From positions 2,232,001 to 2,296,000 of the forward strand of contig OY764266.1 of assembly GCA_963668365.1 (NCBI GenBank): 64,000 nucleotides of DNA, written 5' to 3'. The notes beneath the pieces were generated by a model. That model had not been told where the DNA came from and searched no databases. It worked only from the letters and a program-made list of their open reading frames with translations. A program made the position numbers and the translations under genes. This document shows, in pieces, positions 8,677 through 16,811 of the stretch. Within the stretch, counting starts at the first letter, position 1. Each line of letters begins with the position of its first letter. This DNA comes from VXNE01 sp963668365. GTDB taxonomy: Bacteria > Pseudomonadota > Gammaproteobacteria > Pseudomonadales > Azotimanducaceae.

Positions 8677-9474
8677 ATGACCACACGGCCGGTCAAACTC
8701 GTCCATACCTCCGATGTCCATCTCGATGGCCGCATTCGCAGCGGGTCGGCGGGCGGTTTCCGCAACTCTGCCGAGCGCGCGTTCTCTCGGGTCATCGATG
8801 TCGCGCTCGCCGAAAAAGCCGACCTCGTGCTCATCGTCGGAGACCTGTTCGATCACGGCCGCGTCCTCGACGACGACTTCGACTTCGTCCGCGAACAGCT
8901 CGGCCGCCTGGCGTGCCCGGTTGTCCTGCTTCCCGGCAACCACGACGTGCATGACGAAAGGTCTGTCTGGCATCGGATTGAATTCGATGGCCACAGCAGC
9001 CACAACGGTGGCCATGTTCATCTCCTGCTGGAGACGGACGGCGACTGCCTGGAATTCGAGGACATCGGCGTGCGCGTCTGGGGCAGGGCGATGCGGGAGC
9101 ACGCGCCCGAGAATGTGCCGCTCAAGGACGTTCCGCCCCGTCATCGCGCGTTGTGGAATATCGGTCTCGCTCACGGCCAGGTGGTGGAGGAGCGGGTGGG
9201 CATGGCGTCATCGCAGATCACCCATGAGGAAATCCGGGATTCCGGCTTCGACTATCTTGCCCTGGGCCATGTGCATGTATGGCGCGATCACAGCCAGGGC
9301 TCGACCAAGGCGTACTACCCCGGCTCGCCGGTCGCCGCCTATGCGAGCGATAGCGGCGGCCACGTCGCGATCGCGACGTTGCGCCCGGACCGCGGCGTCG
9401 AGGTCCTGCGGCGCCAGGTTGACGCGGCCGAGGCGCCGAGGGAGCAGAAACCGGACGGGTGGTTGATGATGTGA
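8677..9474 (+). CDS. Calcineurin-like metallophosphoesterase, SbcD-like
   Basis: A 265-residue metallophosphoesterase with all the metal-binding motifs in order: HTSDVHLD, VGDLFDHG, PGNHDVHD, GLAHGQ and LALGHVHVW. This is the SbcD/Mre11 layout. The protein is shorter than SbcD (about 400 residues), lacks the C-terminal capping region, and no SbcC partner lies nearby. It may be a stand-alone DNA exonuclease-like phosphoesterase or act on another phosphodiester. ATG 8677 is used; it follows the Fic remnant and appears to be transcribed alone. Confidence 0.75.
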   Translation: MTTRPVKLVHTSDVHLDGRIRSGSAGGFRNSAERAFSRVIDVALAEKADLVLIVGDLFDHGRVLDDDFDFVREQLGRLACPVVLLPGNHDVHDERSVWHRIEFDGHSSHNGGHVHLLLETDGDCLEFEDIGVRVWGRAMREHAPENVPLKDVPPRHRALWNIGLAHGQVVEERVGMASSQITHEEIRDSGFDYLALGHVHVWRDHSQGSTKAYYPGSPVAAYASDSGGHVAIATLRPDRGVEVLRRQVDAAEAPREQKPDGWLMM

Positions 9475-9521
9475 AGGGCGACGACACGATTCGTCGGCGG
9501 AAACTCCGCGGTGACGACGCC

Positions 9522-10001
9522 TCAGGGCGTGTCGCGGTACAGCTTGCCGCGTTTGCGGACAGGATCGAGCAGGGACAGGTCTCCGGACACAACCTCGTAG
9601 CCTTTTGGGAATGGCGGACGCGCCTCCACGCCAAGCGCGCGGAGGACGCGGTCATCCTGGTAGTAGCAAGTCGCGGCCTGTAGCGCGAGGTCCTTCAGGA
9701 AATCGGGTTCGGCGCGTCTGATTTCTTCCGCCGCGCGAACCCGGTCGGAGTCCGTGAGCTGCGCGAAGGCCGAGCCGGAACGTTCGGCGGCGAGCTTGTC
9801 GAGGCGGTCGAGATCTTCCCGCAACGCTGGAAGCAGGCGGCTTGTCGACTCGCGAATATGGTCGAGCACATCGACATCGGCCGCGCTCGGGAAACGGCCG
9901 TCGCCGCTTGCGGGAATGATCATGTCCAACACTGCCCGCAACGTCTCGCGCTGCGCTGCCGTGAGGACGCCGTCGGAACTTATGATTCCGCCACTCGCCA
10001 T
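9522..10001 (-). CDS. Gluconate 2-dehydrogenase subunit 3 family protein
   Basis: About 159 residues from ATG 10001, which has GGAGA five bases upstream; an in-frame ATG at 10100 would add 33 residues. The segment LTAAQRETLRAVLDMIIPASGDGRFPSAADVDVLDHI matches the small (gamma) subunit of membrane-bound gluconate/sorbitol dehydrogenases, which partners a flavin-containing GMC subunit and a cytochrome c subunit. Such genes normally sit beside their GMC partner. Here the nearest GMC gene is 10 kb away at 20.4-22.0 kb on the same strand, with a genomic island between them. Confidence 0.75.
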   Translation of the reverse strand: MASGGIISSDGVLTAAQRETLRAVLDMIIPASGDGRFPSAADVDVLDHIRESTSRLLPALREDLDRLDKLAAERSGSAFAQLTDSDRVRAAEEIRRAEPDFLKDLALQAATCYYQDDRVLRALGVEARPPFPKGYEVVSGDLSLLDPVRKRGKLYRDTP

Positions 10002-10141
10002 GCTGTCTCCGAACCGTGCTGCCCCCAGTGTATCAATCGGCGCGACATTGGCGTTGATCGAGCCGGGTTCCAGGTCGCTCGGGCCCGCGTCCGCTTTCAA
10101 TACGAATCAAACTATTGATTATAATGAAGTTTTACGATTTT

Positions 10142-10171
10142 ATCCAGTTCGGTTACTTGTTTCGTTACGTG
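10142..10171. repeat. Putative attL: left copy of island-bounding direct repeat
   Basis: The bases 10151-10171 (GGTTACTTGTTTCGTTACGT plus a final G) recur at 17981-18001 with a single T/C change, and the bases just before also align (ATCCAGTTC against ATCCATATCG). The right copy touches the start of a P4-type integrase gene. A direct repeat placed like this is the expected trace of site-specific integration. No tRNA gene lies at this end. Confidence 0.6.
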
Positions 10172-10304
10172 CCGCGTGGCGGGTTTTCGGGAGTCCGGTC
10201 GGACCTTGCTGAAACGTTAGGGGACGCGACTCGTGGCTTCGCGGCGCGAGGACAGCTGAGAGAACCTGTGGAGCGTATTGAGCAGGCTTTCACGGTCTCC
10301 GCGA

Positions 10305-10396
10305 CAGGGATTGTCACCCGCCAAGGGACAAGACCCCGAAGGGGGCTTGGTCGCCGAAGGCGATAGAGCCCGGCCCCCGAAGGGGGTCGCCCTTCC
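10305..10396. repeat. Hairpin-rich repeat with three GAA-loop stems
   Basis: The segment AGGGATTGTCACCCG is followed by three compact stems that all close on a GAA loop: CCCC-GAA-GGGG, CGCC-GAA-GGCG and CCCCC-GAA-GGGGG. A diverged copy of the first part (AGGGATCGTCACCCG, then CCC-GAC-GGG) lies at 16738-16790. No coding potential is convincing. It may be a mobile structured repeat or the end of a lost element. Confidence 0.45.
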
Positions 10397-10695
10397 ATAA
10401 GAAAACGCGTTCAGAAGAGCTGCTTCTGCCGATCGGCTCCAGCGCGTCACCCGCGCATTCCGTCTTTAGACGGCTCAACCGACTGCCGGGGAACGGGTGA
10501 GGCGTGAGGGTCAGGCGTGGCGCCCGAGATCTCTTACCAGTGAGGCACGATCAACGGCGGAGCATCCTGAGTCAAGGGGTTTTGGAGGGGTTTTGGAGAG
10601 CGGCGACAGGAGAGCGGCGACTTGTCGCGGCGTACGGGAGAATGTGCAAAACTGCGGCTTTGGCGTCGGCGTTGGCACGAGGGTGAATCGGGGCT
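10397..10695. other. Non-coding stretch inside island, left part
   Basis: No convincing gene is seen between the hairpin repeat and the protease gene. Short open frames exist on both strands but show no domain or ribosome-binding site. A near-duplicated segment, GGGGTTTTGGAGGGGTTTTGGAGAGCGGCGACAGGAGAGCGGCGAC in short units around 10577-10622, is a local tandem duplication. Confidence 0.4.
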
Positions 10696-11454
10696 ATGTT
10701 CAAAGAAGCCTGCGACGTATTGGCGAAGCAAGTGAGGCCGATCCTCCTGGTCACTAGACACGGCGACCGCCCCCCTCAGTTCGCAGTCGGCGCCAGCGTC
10801 ATGGTCAACGATCACGGATGGACGGTCACGGCAGCCCATGTGGTGCAGGCGGTAGCGCAGGCGCTGGAAGCCCAGCGCCAGTTCGATCGGCTTTCTTCCC
10901 GGGAGCAACGTAAGAGGATGGAGAGTTCGGACCCGTCAGTGACGAGTGCAGGCGTATGTTGGGGATCCTGGGACAACCCGCCGACGCCGCGGAAGTTCAT
11001 GACGCACGCCACCGCCGACCTAGCGTTGTTCCAGCTAGCAGACTTCCGGTTGCCGGATGGATATCGACCGCCGGTGTTCCGTGACGACATAGCACCCGGG
11101 GAGTCGGTGTGTCGAGTGGGCTACTCACTGCTAGAGGACATCTCCATGGAGTTCGAGGAGAACGACGTACGACCGGATCAACGCCCGCCTCTATTCGTCA
11201 ACGACGGCATCGTAGCGAGGTACGCCATTTGGTCTGGCGACAAGCACATTGAGGTAACTTCGCCGGGCCTATTGGGACAGAGTGGTGGACCGCTTGCCGA
11301 CCGGGAAGCGAACGTCTGCGGTATTCAGGTACGTACGAGACATTACCGGTTGGGCTTCGGTGGAGACGATGCGAGTTACCATGTGGGACAAGCGGTCAAT
11401 GCGGACGTCGTCTGCAAGTTTCTTGAAGAACACAACGTAGATTATAGGGTTTAG
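10696..11454 (+). CDS. Trypsin-like (S1) peptidase domain protein
   Basis: A 252-residue cytoplasmic-type protein with no signal peptide. The catalytic triad of a chymotrypsin-fold protease is readable: His48 in VTAAHVV, Asp108 in TADLALFQL, and Ser196 in GLLGQSGGPL. Spacing and the GxSGGP box fit. Trypsin-like domains without export signals occur in bacterial conflict and signalling islands, but no partner with a known defence domain is adjacent. It is the first gene inside the left boundary of the island and is followed 16 bases later by a toxin-antitoxin pair. Substrate unknown. Confidence 0.7.
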   Translation: MFKEACDVLAKQVRPILLVTRHGDRPPQFAVGASVMVNDHGWTVTAAHVVQAVAQALEAQRQFDRLSSREQRKRMESSDPSVTSAGVCWGSWDNPPTPRKFMTHATADLALFQLADFRLPDGYRPPVFRDDIAPGESVCRVGYSLLEDISMEFEENDVRPDQRPPLFVNDGIVARYAIWSGDKHIEVTSPGLLGQSGGPLADREANVCGIQVRTRHYRLGFGGDDASYHVGQAVNADVVCKFLEEHNVDYRV

Positions 11455-11470
11455 CATAGCGAGAAGACGC

Positions 11471-11743
11471 ATGAGGAGAAACGCAACAGATACGTTCTCG
11501 TGGACCGCCCTCGAGGCGGAAGCCGAGGGTGGATCACCCAGCGAAACCGTAGACTTTGGCGACATCTTGGAGGCCACGAGACCGACTGCGGAGAAGCAAC
11601 GCGATGCTGAGGGGGTGTACCGCGAGGCGTTGGTCGTCCGGGACATGGATGCGTGTGACGGCATACTCGCCGATGAGCGTCTAGAAGACGCTGAATGGGT
11701 CAACTGGTCCGACGTCAAGCGTGACTTACAACGTCAGGATTGA
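11471..11743 (+). CDS. Antitoxin of RelE-type pair
   Basis: A 90-residue acidic protein immediately upstream of and overlapping (23 bases) a RelE-family toxin. Its C-terminal half (DMDACDGILADERLEDAEWVNWSDVKRDL) has the alternating acidic/hydrophobic pattern of toxin-wrapping antitoxin tails. The N-terminal fold is not recognised. The assignment rests mostly on the gene order, size and overlap. Confidence 0.6.
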   Translation: MRRNATDTFSWTALEAEAEGGSPSETVDFGDILEATRPTAEKQRDAEGVYREALVVRDMDACDGILADERLEDAEWVNWSDVKRDLQRQD

Positions 11744-11984
11744 GCGGCGAGCAGTACGGGAACTGAACCGCATCGACCAAGCCGCTCAACCTCGGCTAGT
11801 CGAAGCAATTGATGGCTTGGCTAGCGAACCCTTCGCAGGCCCTATGCTGAGGGGCCCGTGGCGCAGATTTCGGCGTGTCCGCGTGGGCGACTACCGCATC
11901 GTCTATCGAGTCGACTCTAAGTCGGCTCAGGTTGATGTGGTTCACGTGCGGCATCGCAAGGATGCGTACGGTGATCCGCCTTGA
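11721..11984 (+). CDS. RelE/ParE-family toxin
   Basis: An 87-residue protein with the RelE/ParE fold signatures: YNVRIERRAVRELNRID at the start, then MLRGPWRRFRRVRVGDYRIVYRVD and VVHVRHRKDAY at the end. The RxRxGDYRIVY and final H-R-x-x-(A/V)Y are the family's characteristic positions. RelE members cut mRNA on the ribosome; ParE members poison gyrase. The HRKDAY ending slightly favours the RelE side. It pairs with the overlapping upstream antitoxin. Confidence 0.8.
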   Translation: MTYNVRIERRAVRELNRIDQAAQPRLVEAIDGLASEPFAGPMLRGPWRRFRRVRVGDYRIVYRVDSKSAQVDVVHVRHRKDAYGDPP

Positions 11985-12055
11985 GCATCTGGGGATAGTC
12001 ACTTCTGGCGTGAAACCCAACGCATCAAGCACAACCAAAAGAGAAAACAGAAGGA

Positions 12056-13078
12056 ATGAAGGATACCGCTTACTACTATCCCGCTCCGTATTGGGGAGCG
12101 GGGGAAGGAGACTGGATCAAGTCGTTGCTGCTCTTCTTTGACGACGTTGCGATTCTGCTGCCCGACTACATGCGCGGGCGTCATCGGGACGCGGATCCAT
12201 CGCTCGCCGGCCCTTTGGAGGAGCAGGGGCTCCTTCGGATTCTGGAACCCAAAGAGTGGATCGACGCCGAGGTGGCCGAGAAGCTGGCAGAGATCATGGT
12301 CGAACTGCTCGTGGTGGGTGTTTTTGACGGACTGCCGGAGGAACGCTACTTCGCGGAACTTTCTCAATCGCGGATGGGTTGCAGCGCGGACGCGGATCTC
12401 GCGCAGTTTCTGGTCGACGAACTTGGGCAGCGAGGGTTAGCGAGGCCGAGCGAAGACGGCGTTTCGATCCCGCTTCATCCAGTAGTTCGCACGACGATAT
12501 TGGTGATCCTCGGTCAGCTCGCGCGAGAAGCTGGAGACCGTCGTGGCATGGCCATACATCCGGCGACGGACTATCCCGAGGCGGCAACCGACCTGCTGAA
12601 CACGCTATCTAGGGAGCGAATGCCGTCCTGCGAAGGCGTGGTCAAGCTGGACCTGGAGCCAGTGACGCTGGACCTGTCCACCATCCCGCTTGAGGAAGTG
12701 CTTAAGCTCAGGGAGGAACACCGGGAGGCGCACAAGGCGTACATGCGGAGTCTTCGGGGTTTCCTGGTGGAACTGGGACGGATCAGCGATCCAGAGGAGC
12801 GGGAGGCCGCGCTGTTGGGAAGGAGGCAAGAAATTGCCGACCTCGCCCACGACACCCGGCGTTCCATGGGACGGTCTGTGCGCAAGAACTTGAAATCATG
12901 GTCGATGGGAATCGCGGGAGGGGCGTGGTCTGTTCTGGGCGGCGATATTCTGGGTGCGACGATCGGGGCGCTCGGTCTAGGTGCGGATCTAGTGGCAGGG
13001 GGGCGTGAAAAGACAGTAGGCGCGTACTCGTATCTGTTCGCGGTCACTAGTGCGTTCGGCCGGGGGGGCGAGTGGTGA
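12056..13078 (+). CDS. Hypothetical protein with glycine-rich hydrophobic C-terminus
   Basis: A 340-residue protein that I do not recognise firmly. The N-terminus (YYYPAPYW..DWIKSLLLFFDDVAILLPDYM) resembles the start of DUF6236-like proteins of phage-related islands. The middle is helical and charged (EEVLKLREEHREAHKAYMRSL). The end has a small-residue hydrophobic run, SMGIAGGAWSVLGGDILGATIGALGLGADL, which could insert in a membrane. It lies 71 bases after the toxin gene in the island, with no partner visible downstream on the same strand until the recombinases. Confidence 0.5.
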   Translation: MKDTAYYYPAPYWGAGEGDWIKSLLLFFDDVAILLPDYMRGRHRDADPSLAGPLEEQGLLRILEPKEWIDAEVAEKLAEIMVELLVVGVFDGLPEERYFAELSQSRMGCSADADLAQFLVDELGQRGLARPSEDGVSIPLHPVVRTTILVILGQLAREAGDRRGMAIHPATDYPEAATDLLNTLSRERMPSCEGVVKLDLEPVTLDLSTIPLEEVLKLREEHREAHKAYMRSLRGFLVELGRISDPEEREAALLGRRQEIADLAHDTRRSMGRSVRKNLKSWSMGIAGGAWSVLGGDILGATIGALGLGADLVAGGREKTVGAYSYLFAVTSAFGRGGEW

Positions 13079-13420
13079 GTCGGCAGAGTGCGGGAACCCG
13101 GAAGTACCGTGGAAGGAAGCGTTAAAGGCAGGCTCTGGTAGTTCTCGGGAACGCTGAACCGGGACAGACGGAGGTCGGCAAGCGTCGGGGAGCGAGGCTT
13201 TGACCCGTACCATGTCGCCGACCGACAAACGGACGATTTCCGCACACTCGGCGGCGCTGCGGACTTGAGACCGGCGAGCCCCGGCGGCGCCGGCCCCGGC
13301 ATCCGGCAACGCTGTCCGGAAATCACCGTCCGGCCTGGCCCGTGCCCGGACGGATGCCGGGCACGGCGGTCGCCTTCCCGTTGCGGGAAACCGTCTGCGC
13401 GCCCGCCACGCGGGCGCGAC
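13079..13420. other. Non-coding gap in island
   Basis: About 340 bases between convergent ends of the hypothetical gene at 12056 and the coiled-coil gene at 13421. I see no gene with family support, no tRNA and no strong hairpin here. Confidence 0.4.
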
Positions 13421-13774
13421 TCAGGCGTCGCCGGGCCTTGGCATGCGGTAGCCCACGCCGCGCAGACTGTCGCGGACGCGGGCCTGCCGTTGGCGGTCGC
13501 CGCGACGGGTGGCGCGCTCGGCATCGAGCGCCCTGCGGACGGCGTCCCGTTCCTGGATCACGGCAACGATCTGGTCGCGGAGCGCTTCCTGGGCGGCGTC
13601 CGCCTCGGCCTTGCGGTCGTCGCGTTCCCCGAGCAGCCGGTGGTGCTTGAGCAGGATCTCGCCGATGGCGTGGCCGCGGCTGTGGTCGTCGAAGTGGTAG
13701 TCGCGCCTGCCGCTCATGATCGAATCGAGGACCTCGATCTGGACTTGGCTGAGGTGTACCGCGAGCGTGGTCAC
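13421..13774 (-). CDS. Small coiled-coil hypothetical protein
   Basis: A 117-residue protein. The stretch HHRLLGERDDRKAEADAAQEALRDQIVAVIQERDAVRRALDAERATRRGDRQRQ is strongly heptad-like and would form a coiled coil; the N-terminus has LSQVQIEVLDSIMSGRRDYHFDDHSRGHAIGEIL. No family is recognised. A 20-bp perfect palindrome lies 14 bases upstream of the start and may control it. An overlapping open frame on the other strand (13265-13783) is less protein-like. Confidence 0.5.
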   Translation of the reverse strand: MTTLAVHLSQVQIEVLDSIMSGRRDYHFDDHSRGHAIGEILLKHHRLLGERDDRKAEADAAQEALRDQIVAVIQERDAVRRALDAERATRRGDRQRQARVRDSLRGVGYRMPRPGDA

Positions 13775-13788
13775 CTCAAGTAGGTCTT

Positions 13789-13808
13789 ATGTGTAGCTAC
13801 ACATAACC
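13789..13808. repeat. 20-bp perfect palindrome
   Basis: TTATGTGTAGCTACACATAA is fully self-complementary. It lies between the coiled-coil gene (minus) and the recombinase remnants (plus), at the outer edge of the recombinase block. It could be an operator, or a terminal palindrome of the kind that borders recombinase-in-trio elements. No second copy is seen at the other end. Confidence 0.55.
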
Positions 13809-13826
13809 ACTATGCCGACGTTCGGA

Positions 13827-13893
13827 TTATGCCGATCTACTCCCGCAGTGCTCATGGATTTCGGCAGATTCTGCTAGACAACGCGGCATAATC
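13827..13893. repeat. 10-bp inverted repeat upstream of recombinase block
   Basis: GATTATGCCG (13827-13836) and CGGCATAATC (13884-13893) are perfect reverse complements separated by 47 bases. A partial direct copy, CTATGCCGA, lies at 13812-13820. The arrangement, just before the first tyrosine recombinase remnant, is suggestive of recombinase binding sites. Confidence 0.4.
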
Positions 13894-13953
13894 GAGGTGG
13901 CGCGGGCAGCGCGTTGACATAGGTTGCTCCTTCCCAAGTGAAGGAAAAAACCT

Positions 13954-14966
13954 ATGAAATCCATCAGCACCAAGGATCGCGGGGCACCGAGCGAGCTCGA
14001 GCGCCATGTGGAGGGCTTCGCCCGACAGATCGACACGGCGGGGTACTGCGGCCCCGTGGTGTTGCGGCACAGCCGTCTCGCCAGCGCGGTGGCGGAAGCC
14101 ATGGAGACGCGCGGCATGTCGCCGCGGCAACTCGACGAGGAGGCGGCGCTTCCCCTGTTCTCGGAGATCGCGGCCGGGCTGGCGCCGAGCAGCCAGCGCC
14201 GCGAGTACCGGCGCCACCTCAAGCAGATGCGCGGGCTCGCAGACAGCACGATTTACGTATGTCCCAGGGTCCACGACCGCTTTCTCGCGTTCCGCTTCGG
14301 CGAGGAGTTCGGCGATGCCCGGGACATCGCGCCGGACGACATCACCGCCTTCATGGCGACGGTGCGAGCTGCCGGGAGCCGGAACCGGGACATGCCTTCG
14401 CATCTCGCAACCTGTTCCGGTTCCTGTTGTGGAGCGGTCGGACGGCGCGCGATCTGAGCAAGGCCGTTCCCTCCGTGAAAGGTGTGCCGAGGAAGATCCC
14501 GCGTTACCTCACGCCTGCCGAGGTGAACCGCGTGGTGGCGGCGGTCGGACAGCGCGGCAAGGCGGCGAAGAGGAACTACGCCATGGTCCTGACCATGGCC
14601 AGACTCGGGCTGCGCGAACCCGAGGCGATCATCGACTACATCCGCCATGAACGGCGGGGCCGCGACCGCGCCCTGTTCGTCTCCACGAAGGTACCGTTCG
14701 GTCGGCTCAAGCGCGTGCGGGTGCGCCGGATGCTCGCGGAGGCGTACGAGGCAACCGGCGTCACGCCGCCCCGATCGCATGTGGGAGCGCATGTCCTGCG
14801 GCACAGCCTTGCCACGGACATGCTCCGCAAGGGCGCATCGCTGGAGGAGGTCGGGGACGTGCTGCGACACCGGTCGGCGAAGACCACGACGATCTACGCG
14901 CAGCACGATGTGGACGCACTCCGGTCCATCTCCCGCCCCTGGCCGACGGAGGGAGACCGCCAATGA
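13954..14966 (+). pseudogene. Tyrosine recombinase 1 of a decayed trio
   Basis: ATG 13954 opens a frame to 14457 with the helical N-terminal domain; the product continues in another frame from about 14415 (RNLFRFLLWSGRTARDL). The catalytic domain retains MARLGLR (first Arg), HVLRHSLATDMLRKG (HxxR), LRHRSAKTTTIYAQHD (His and nucleophile Tyr). Between LGLR and AIIDYIRHERRG about 35 residues with the catalytic Lys strand are missing. There is therefore at least one frameshift plus one deletion. The last codons overlap the next recombinase start by four bases. Confidence 0.7.
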
Positions 14967-15163
14967 CCAGGATGGCCCAACACCTGAACGACCACCTCGC
15001 AACGCGGCGCAGCCCGGGCTACGTCCTCTCGACCGCCGAGTTCTTCCTGCGCAAGTTCGTCGAATACGCCGGCAGCGTGGGATCCCACCGGAACTCTTCC
15101 TGGCGTGGCGGGACCACTACGGCAACGCCGGCAACGCCACCTGGGGCGCCCGCCTGGGCATAC
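14963..15163 (+). pseudogene. Tyrosine recombinase 2, N-terminal fragment
   Basis: ATG 14963 starts MAQHLNDHLATRRSPGYVLSTAEFFLRKFVEYA, a typical SAM-like core-binding N-terminus of a transposon tyrosine recombinase. After a frameshift the sequence continues ELFLAWRDHYGNAGNATWGARLGI. The whole catalytic domain is gone: the next bases already belong to recombinase 3. The ATGA overlap with recombinase 1 shows that they were one operon. Confidence 0.6.
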
Positions 15164-16175
15164 TGAGCGGCTGCTCACGCAGATGCAGGCGAGCCCGAAC
15201 ACCGTGGCGAGCTACCGCGACACGTTCCGGCTCCTGCTCGGCTTCGCCCAAGACCGCCTCGGTCGTGCGCCAACGGAACTTCCGATCGCGGACCTCGTCG
15301 GAGACTTCCTCTCCTTCTGCGAGGAGGCGCGCGGCAACAGCGCGCGGACCCGGAACGCGCGGCTGGCCGCGATCCGCTCGTTCTTCAAGTACGTCGCGGT
15401 CAACGAGCCACAGCTTCTGCTGCACTGCCAGCAGGTTCTGGCGATCCCGACGAAACGCCACGACAAGCCCGTCGTGGACTTCCTTGCACGCAACGAGATG
15501 GAGGCCCTCGTGGCGAGCCCGGACGCCACCTGGTTCGGCCGGCGCGACCGGACGCTGCTGCTGGTGATGCTCCAGACGGGCTTGCGCGTCTCCGAAGCCG
15601 TCGGCCTGCGCGTGTGCGACGTTCATCTCGGGACGGGCGCCCATGTCAGATGCACGGGCAAGGGCCGCAAGGAGCGCGCCACGCCGCTCCGTTCGGACAG
15701 CCGCGAGGTCTTGCGCCGCTGGATCGACGAGCACGGATGTGGCCCGGACGATCCTCTGTTCACGACCGCGCGGGGAACGCCGTTGAGCCGGGATGCCGTG
15801 GAACGCATCGTGCGCAAATACACGGCTGTCGCCGCGCAAACGTGCCCCACGTTGGCGAACAAGCGCGTCACGCCGCACGTTCTGAGGCACACCGCCGCCA
15901 TGGAGCTTCTGCACAATGGCGTGGACCGCACCGTCATCGCCCTCTGGCTGGGACACGAGCGTGTGGAAACCACCCAGATGTACGTCCACGCCGACATCAC
16001 GTTGAAGGAGCGCGCCCTGGCGCGAACCCGTCCCGTGGCGGACGACGGTCGGCGGTTCCATGCAACCGACGAACTGCTCGCGTTCCTGGAAGCGTTGCTG
16101 GTCGGCTGGCCGAAACCGCCGGGCGGCGGCGAGCAGGCGGACGCCTCGGGCGACAGGGCTGGCGCAGCGGGCTAG
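15105..16175 (+). CDS. Tyrosine recombinase 3 (XerC/D-like), catalytic residues intact
   Basis: Family homology starts at about residue 21 (ERLLTQMQASPNTVASYRDTFRLLL); the first 20 residues read through recombinase 2 remnants, so the native start is probably lost. The catalytic set is complete: Arg161 (TGLRVSEA), Lys186 (GKGRKER), His258/Arg261 (HVLRHTAA), His284 (LGHERVETT), Tyr293 (QMYVHAD). It could in principle be active. Three consecutive unidirectional tyrosine recombinases define recombinase-in-trio (RIT) and Tn554-like elements; this appears to be the third member. Confidence 0.7.
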   Translation: MAGPLRQRRQRHLGRPPGHTERLLTQMQASPNTVASYRDTFRLLLGFAQDRLGRAPTELPIADLVGDFLSFCEEARGNSARTRNARLAAIRSFFKYVAVNEPQLLLHCQQVLAIPTKRHDKPVVDFLARNEMEALVASPDATWFGRRDRTLLLVMLQTGLRVSEAVGLRVCDVHLGTGAHVRCTGKGRKERATPLRSDSREVLRRWIDEHGCGPDDPLFTTARGTPLSRDAVERIVRKYTAVAAQTCPTLANKRVTPHVLRHTAAMELLHNGVDRTVIALWLGHERVETTQMYVHADITLKERALARTRPVADDGRRFHATDELLAFLEALLVGWPKPPGGGEQADASGDRAGAAG

Positions 16176-16408
16176 GCGTGGCCGCTCAGGGAACGGTCGG
16201 CAGATACCGCCGAAGACCGCCCCGCCTCGCGCATCAGGGAACGCTCGGGATAGCCGATGCGGGACCCTGGACCTATCCGCTGCCGCCTGCCGGGGCCGAA
16301 CGTGACGGTCGACGTGGACGCGTTCACGGTCAGGGAGGCGCAGCCGCGGCGGCTCACTGGGACGTCGACCGCGACGAGGTCGAAGTCGAAGGGCGGCGTC
16401 GCTGGTGG

Positions 16409-16672
16409 ATGCGCTGGGTGGGCGTCAGCACCCACGAAGCGAAGTGGGATCGTCAGCCGATGGACCGGGACTGGTGGCTGTGGAGCAAAATCGCGGGCGT
16501 GGGCGTGCTCTGCCTCGCGGTGGCGTGGCCGATCGGCACCGGCATCGGCGACGCGCTTCGGGAGTACCGGGAACTGAGCCTGGAAGTGCAGCGCGAGCAG
16601 CTGGAGCGGCTTCGGCGGGAGAACGCGGCGGTGGCCGCTCAACCTGCGGCGGACGACGAGGACGGCAGCTAG
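16409..16672 (+). CDS. Small membrane protein with coiled-coil tail
   Basis: From ATG 16409 the frame gives MRWVGVSTHEAKWDRQPMDRDWWLW, then a single hydrophobic helix (IAGVGVLCLAVAWPIGTGIGDAL), then a charged helix (LSLEVQREQLERLRRENAAVAAQ). The frame is open further upstream, so the true start may be earlier. It looks like a real membrane-anchored coiled-coil protein carried by the island, but no family or role is recognised. Confidence 0.45.
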   Translation: MRWVGVSTHEAKWDRQPMDRDWWLWSKIAGVGVLCLAVAWPIGTGIGDALREYRELSLEVQREQLERLRRENAAVAAQPAADDEDGS

Positions 16673-16737
16673 TTCGCGGCGGCGCGGATCGGACGCGACA
16701 CGCACCGTTCCCGGCGCCCGGAGGGCGCAAGCGGCAG

Positions 16738-16790
16738 GGATCGTCACCCGGATGGGCCGAGATCCCGACGGGGCCTCGGCTTGCGGCGGG
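16738..16790. repeat. Second copy of the hairpin-rich island repeat
   Basis: AGGGATCGTCACCCG, then GGGC..GAGATCCCGACGGGGCCTCGG, aligns with the 10305 repeat over about 40 bases. It keeps the 3-base-loop stem (CCC-GAC-GGG), with a compensating end. It lies just before the 3' end of the integrase gene. Confidence 0.4.
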
Positions 16791-16811
16791 CTCGGAGCGG
16801 CCGGTGGCTGG

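Noticed and set aside
13265..13783. Plus-strand open frame opposite the coiled-coil gene
   Set aside because: Low-complexity and no domain; the minus-strand frame has heptad pattern and a palindrome at its start.
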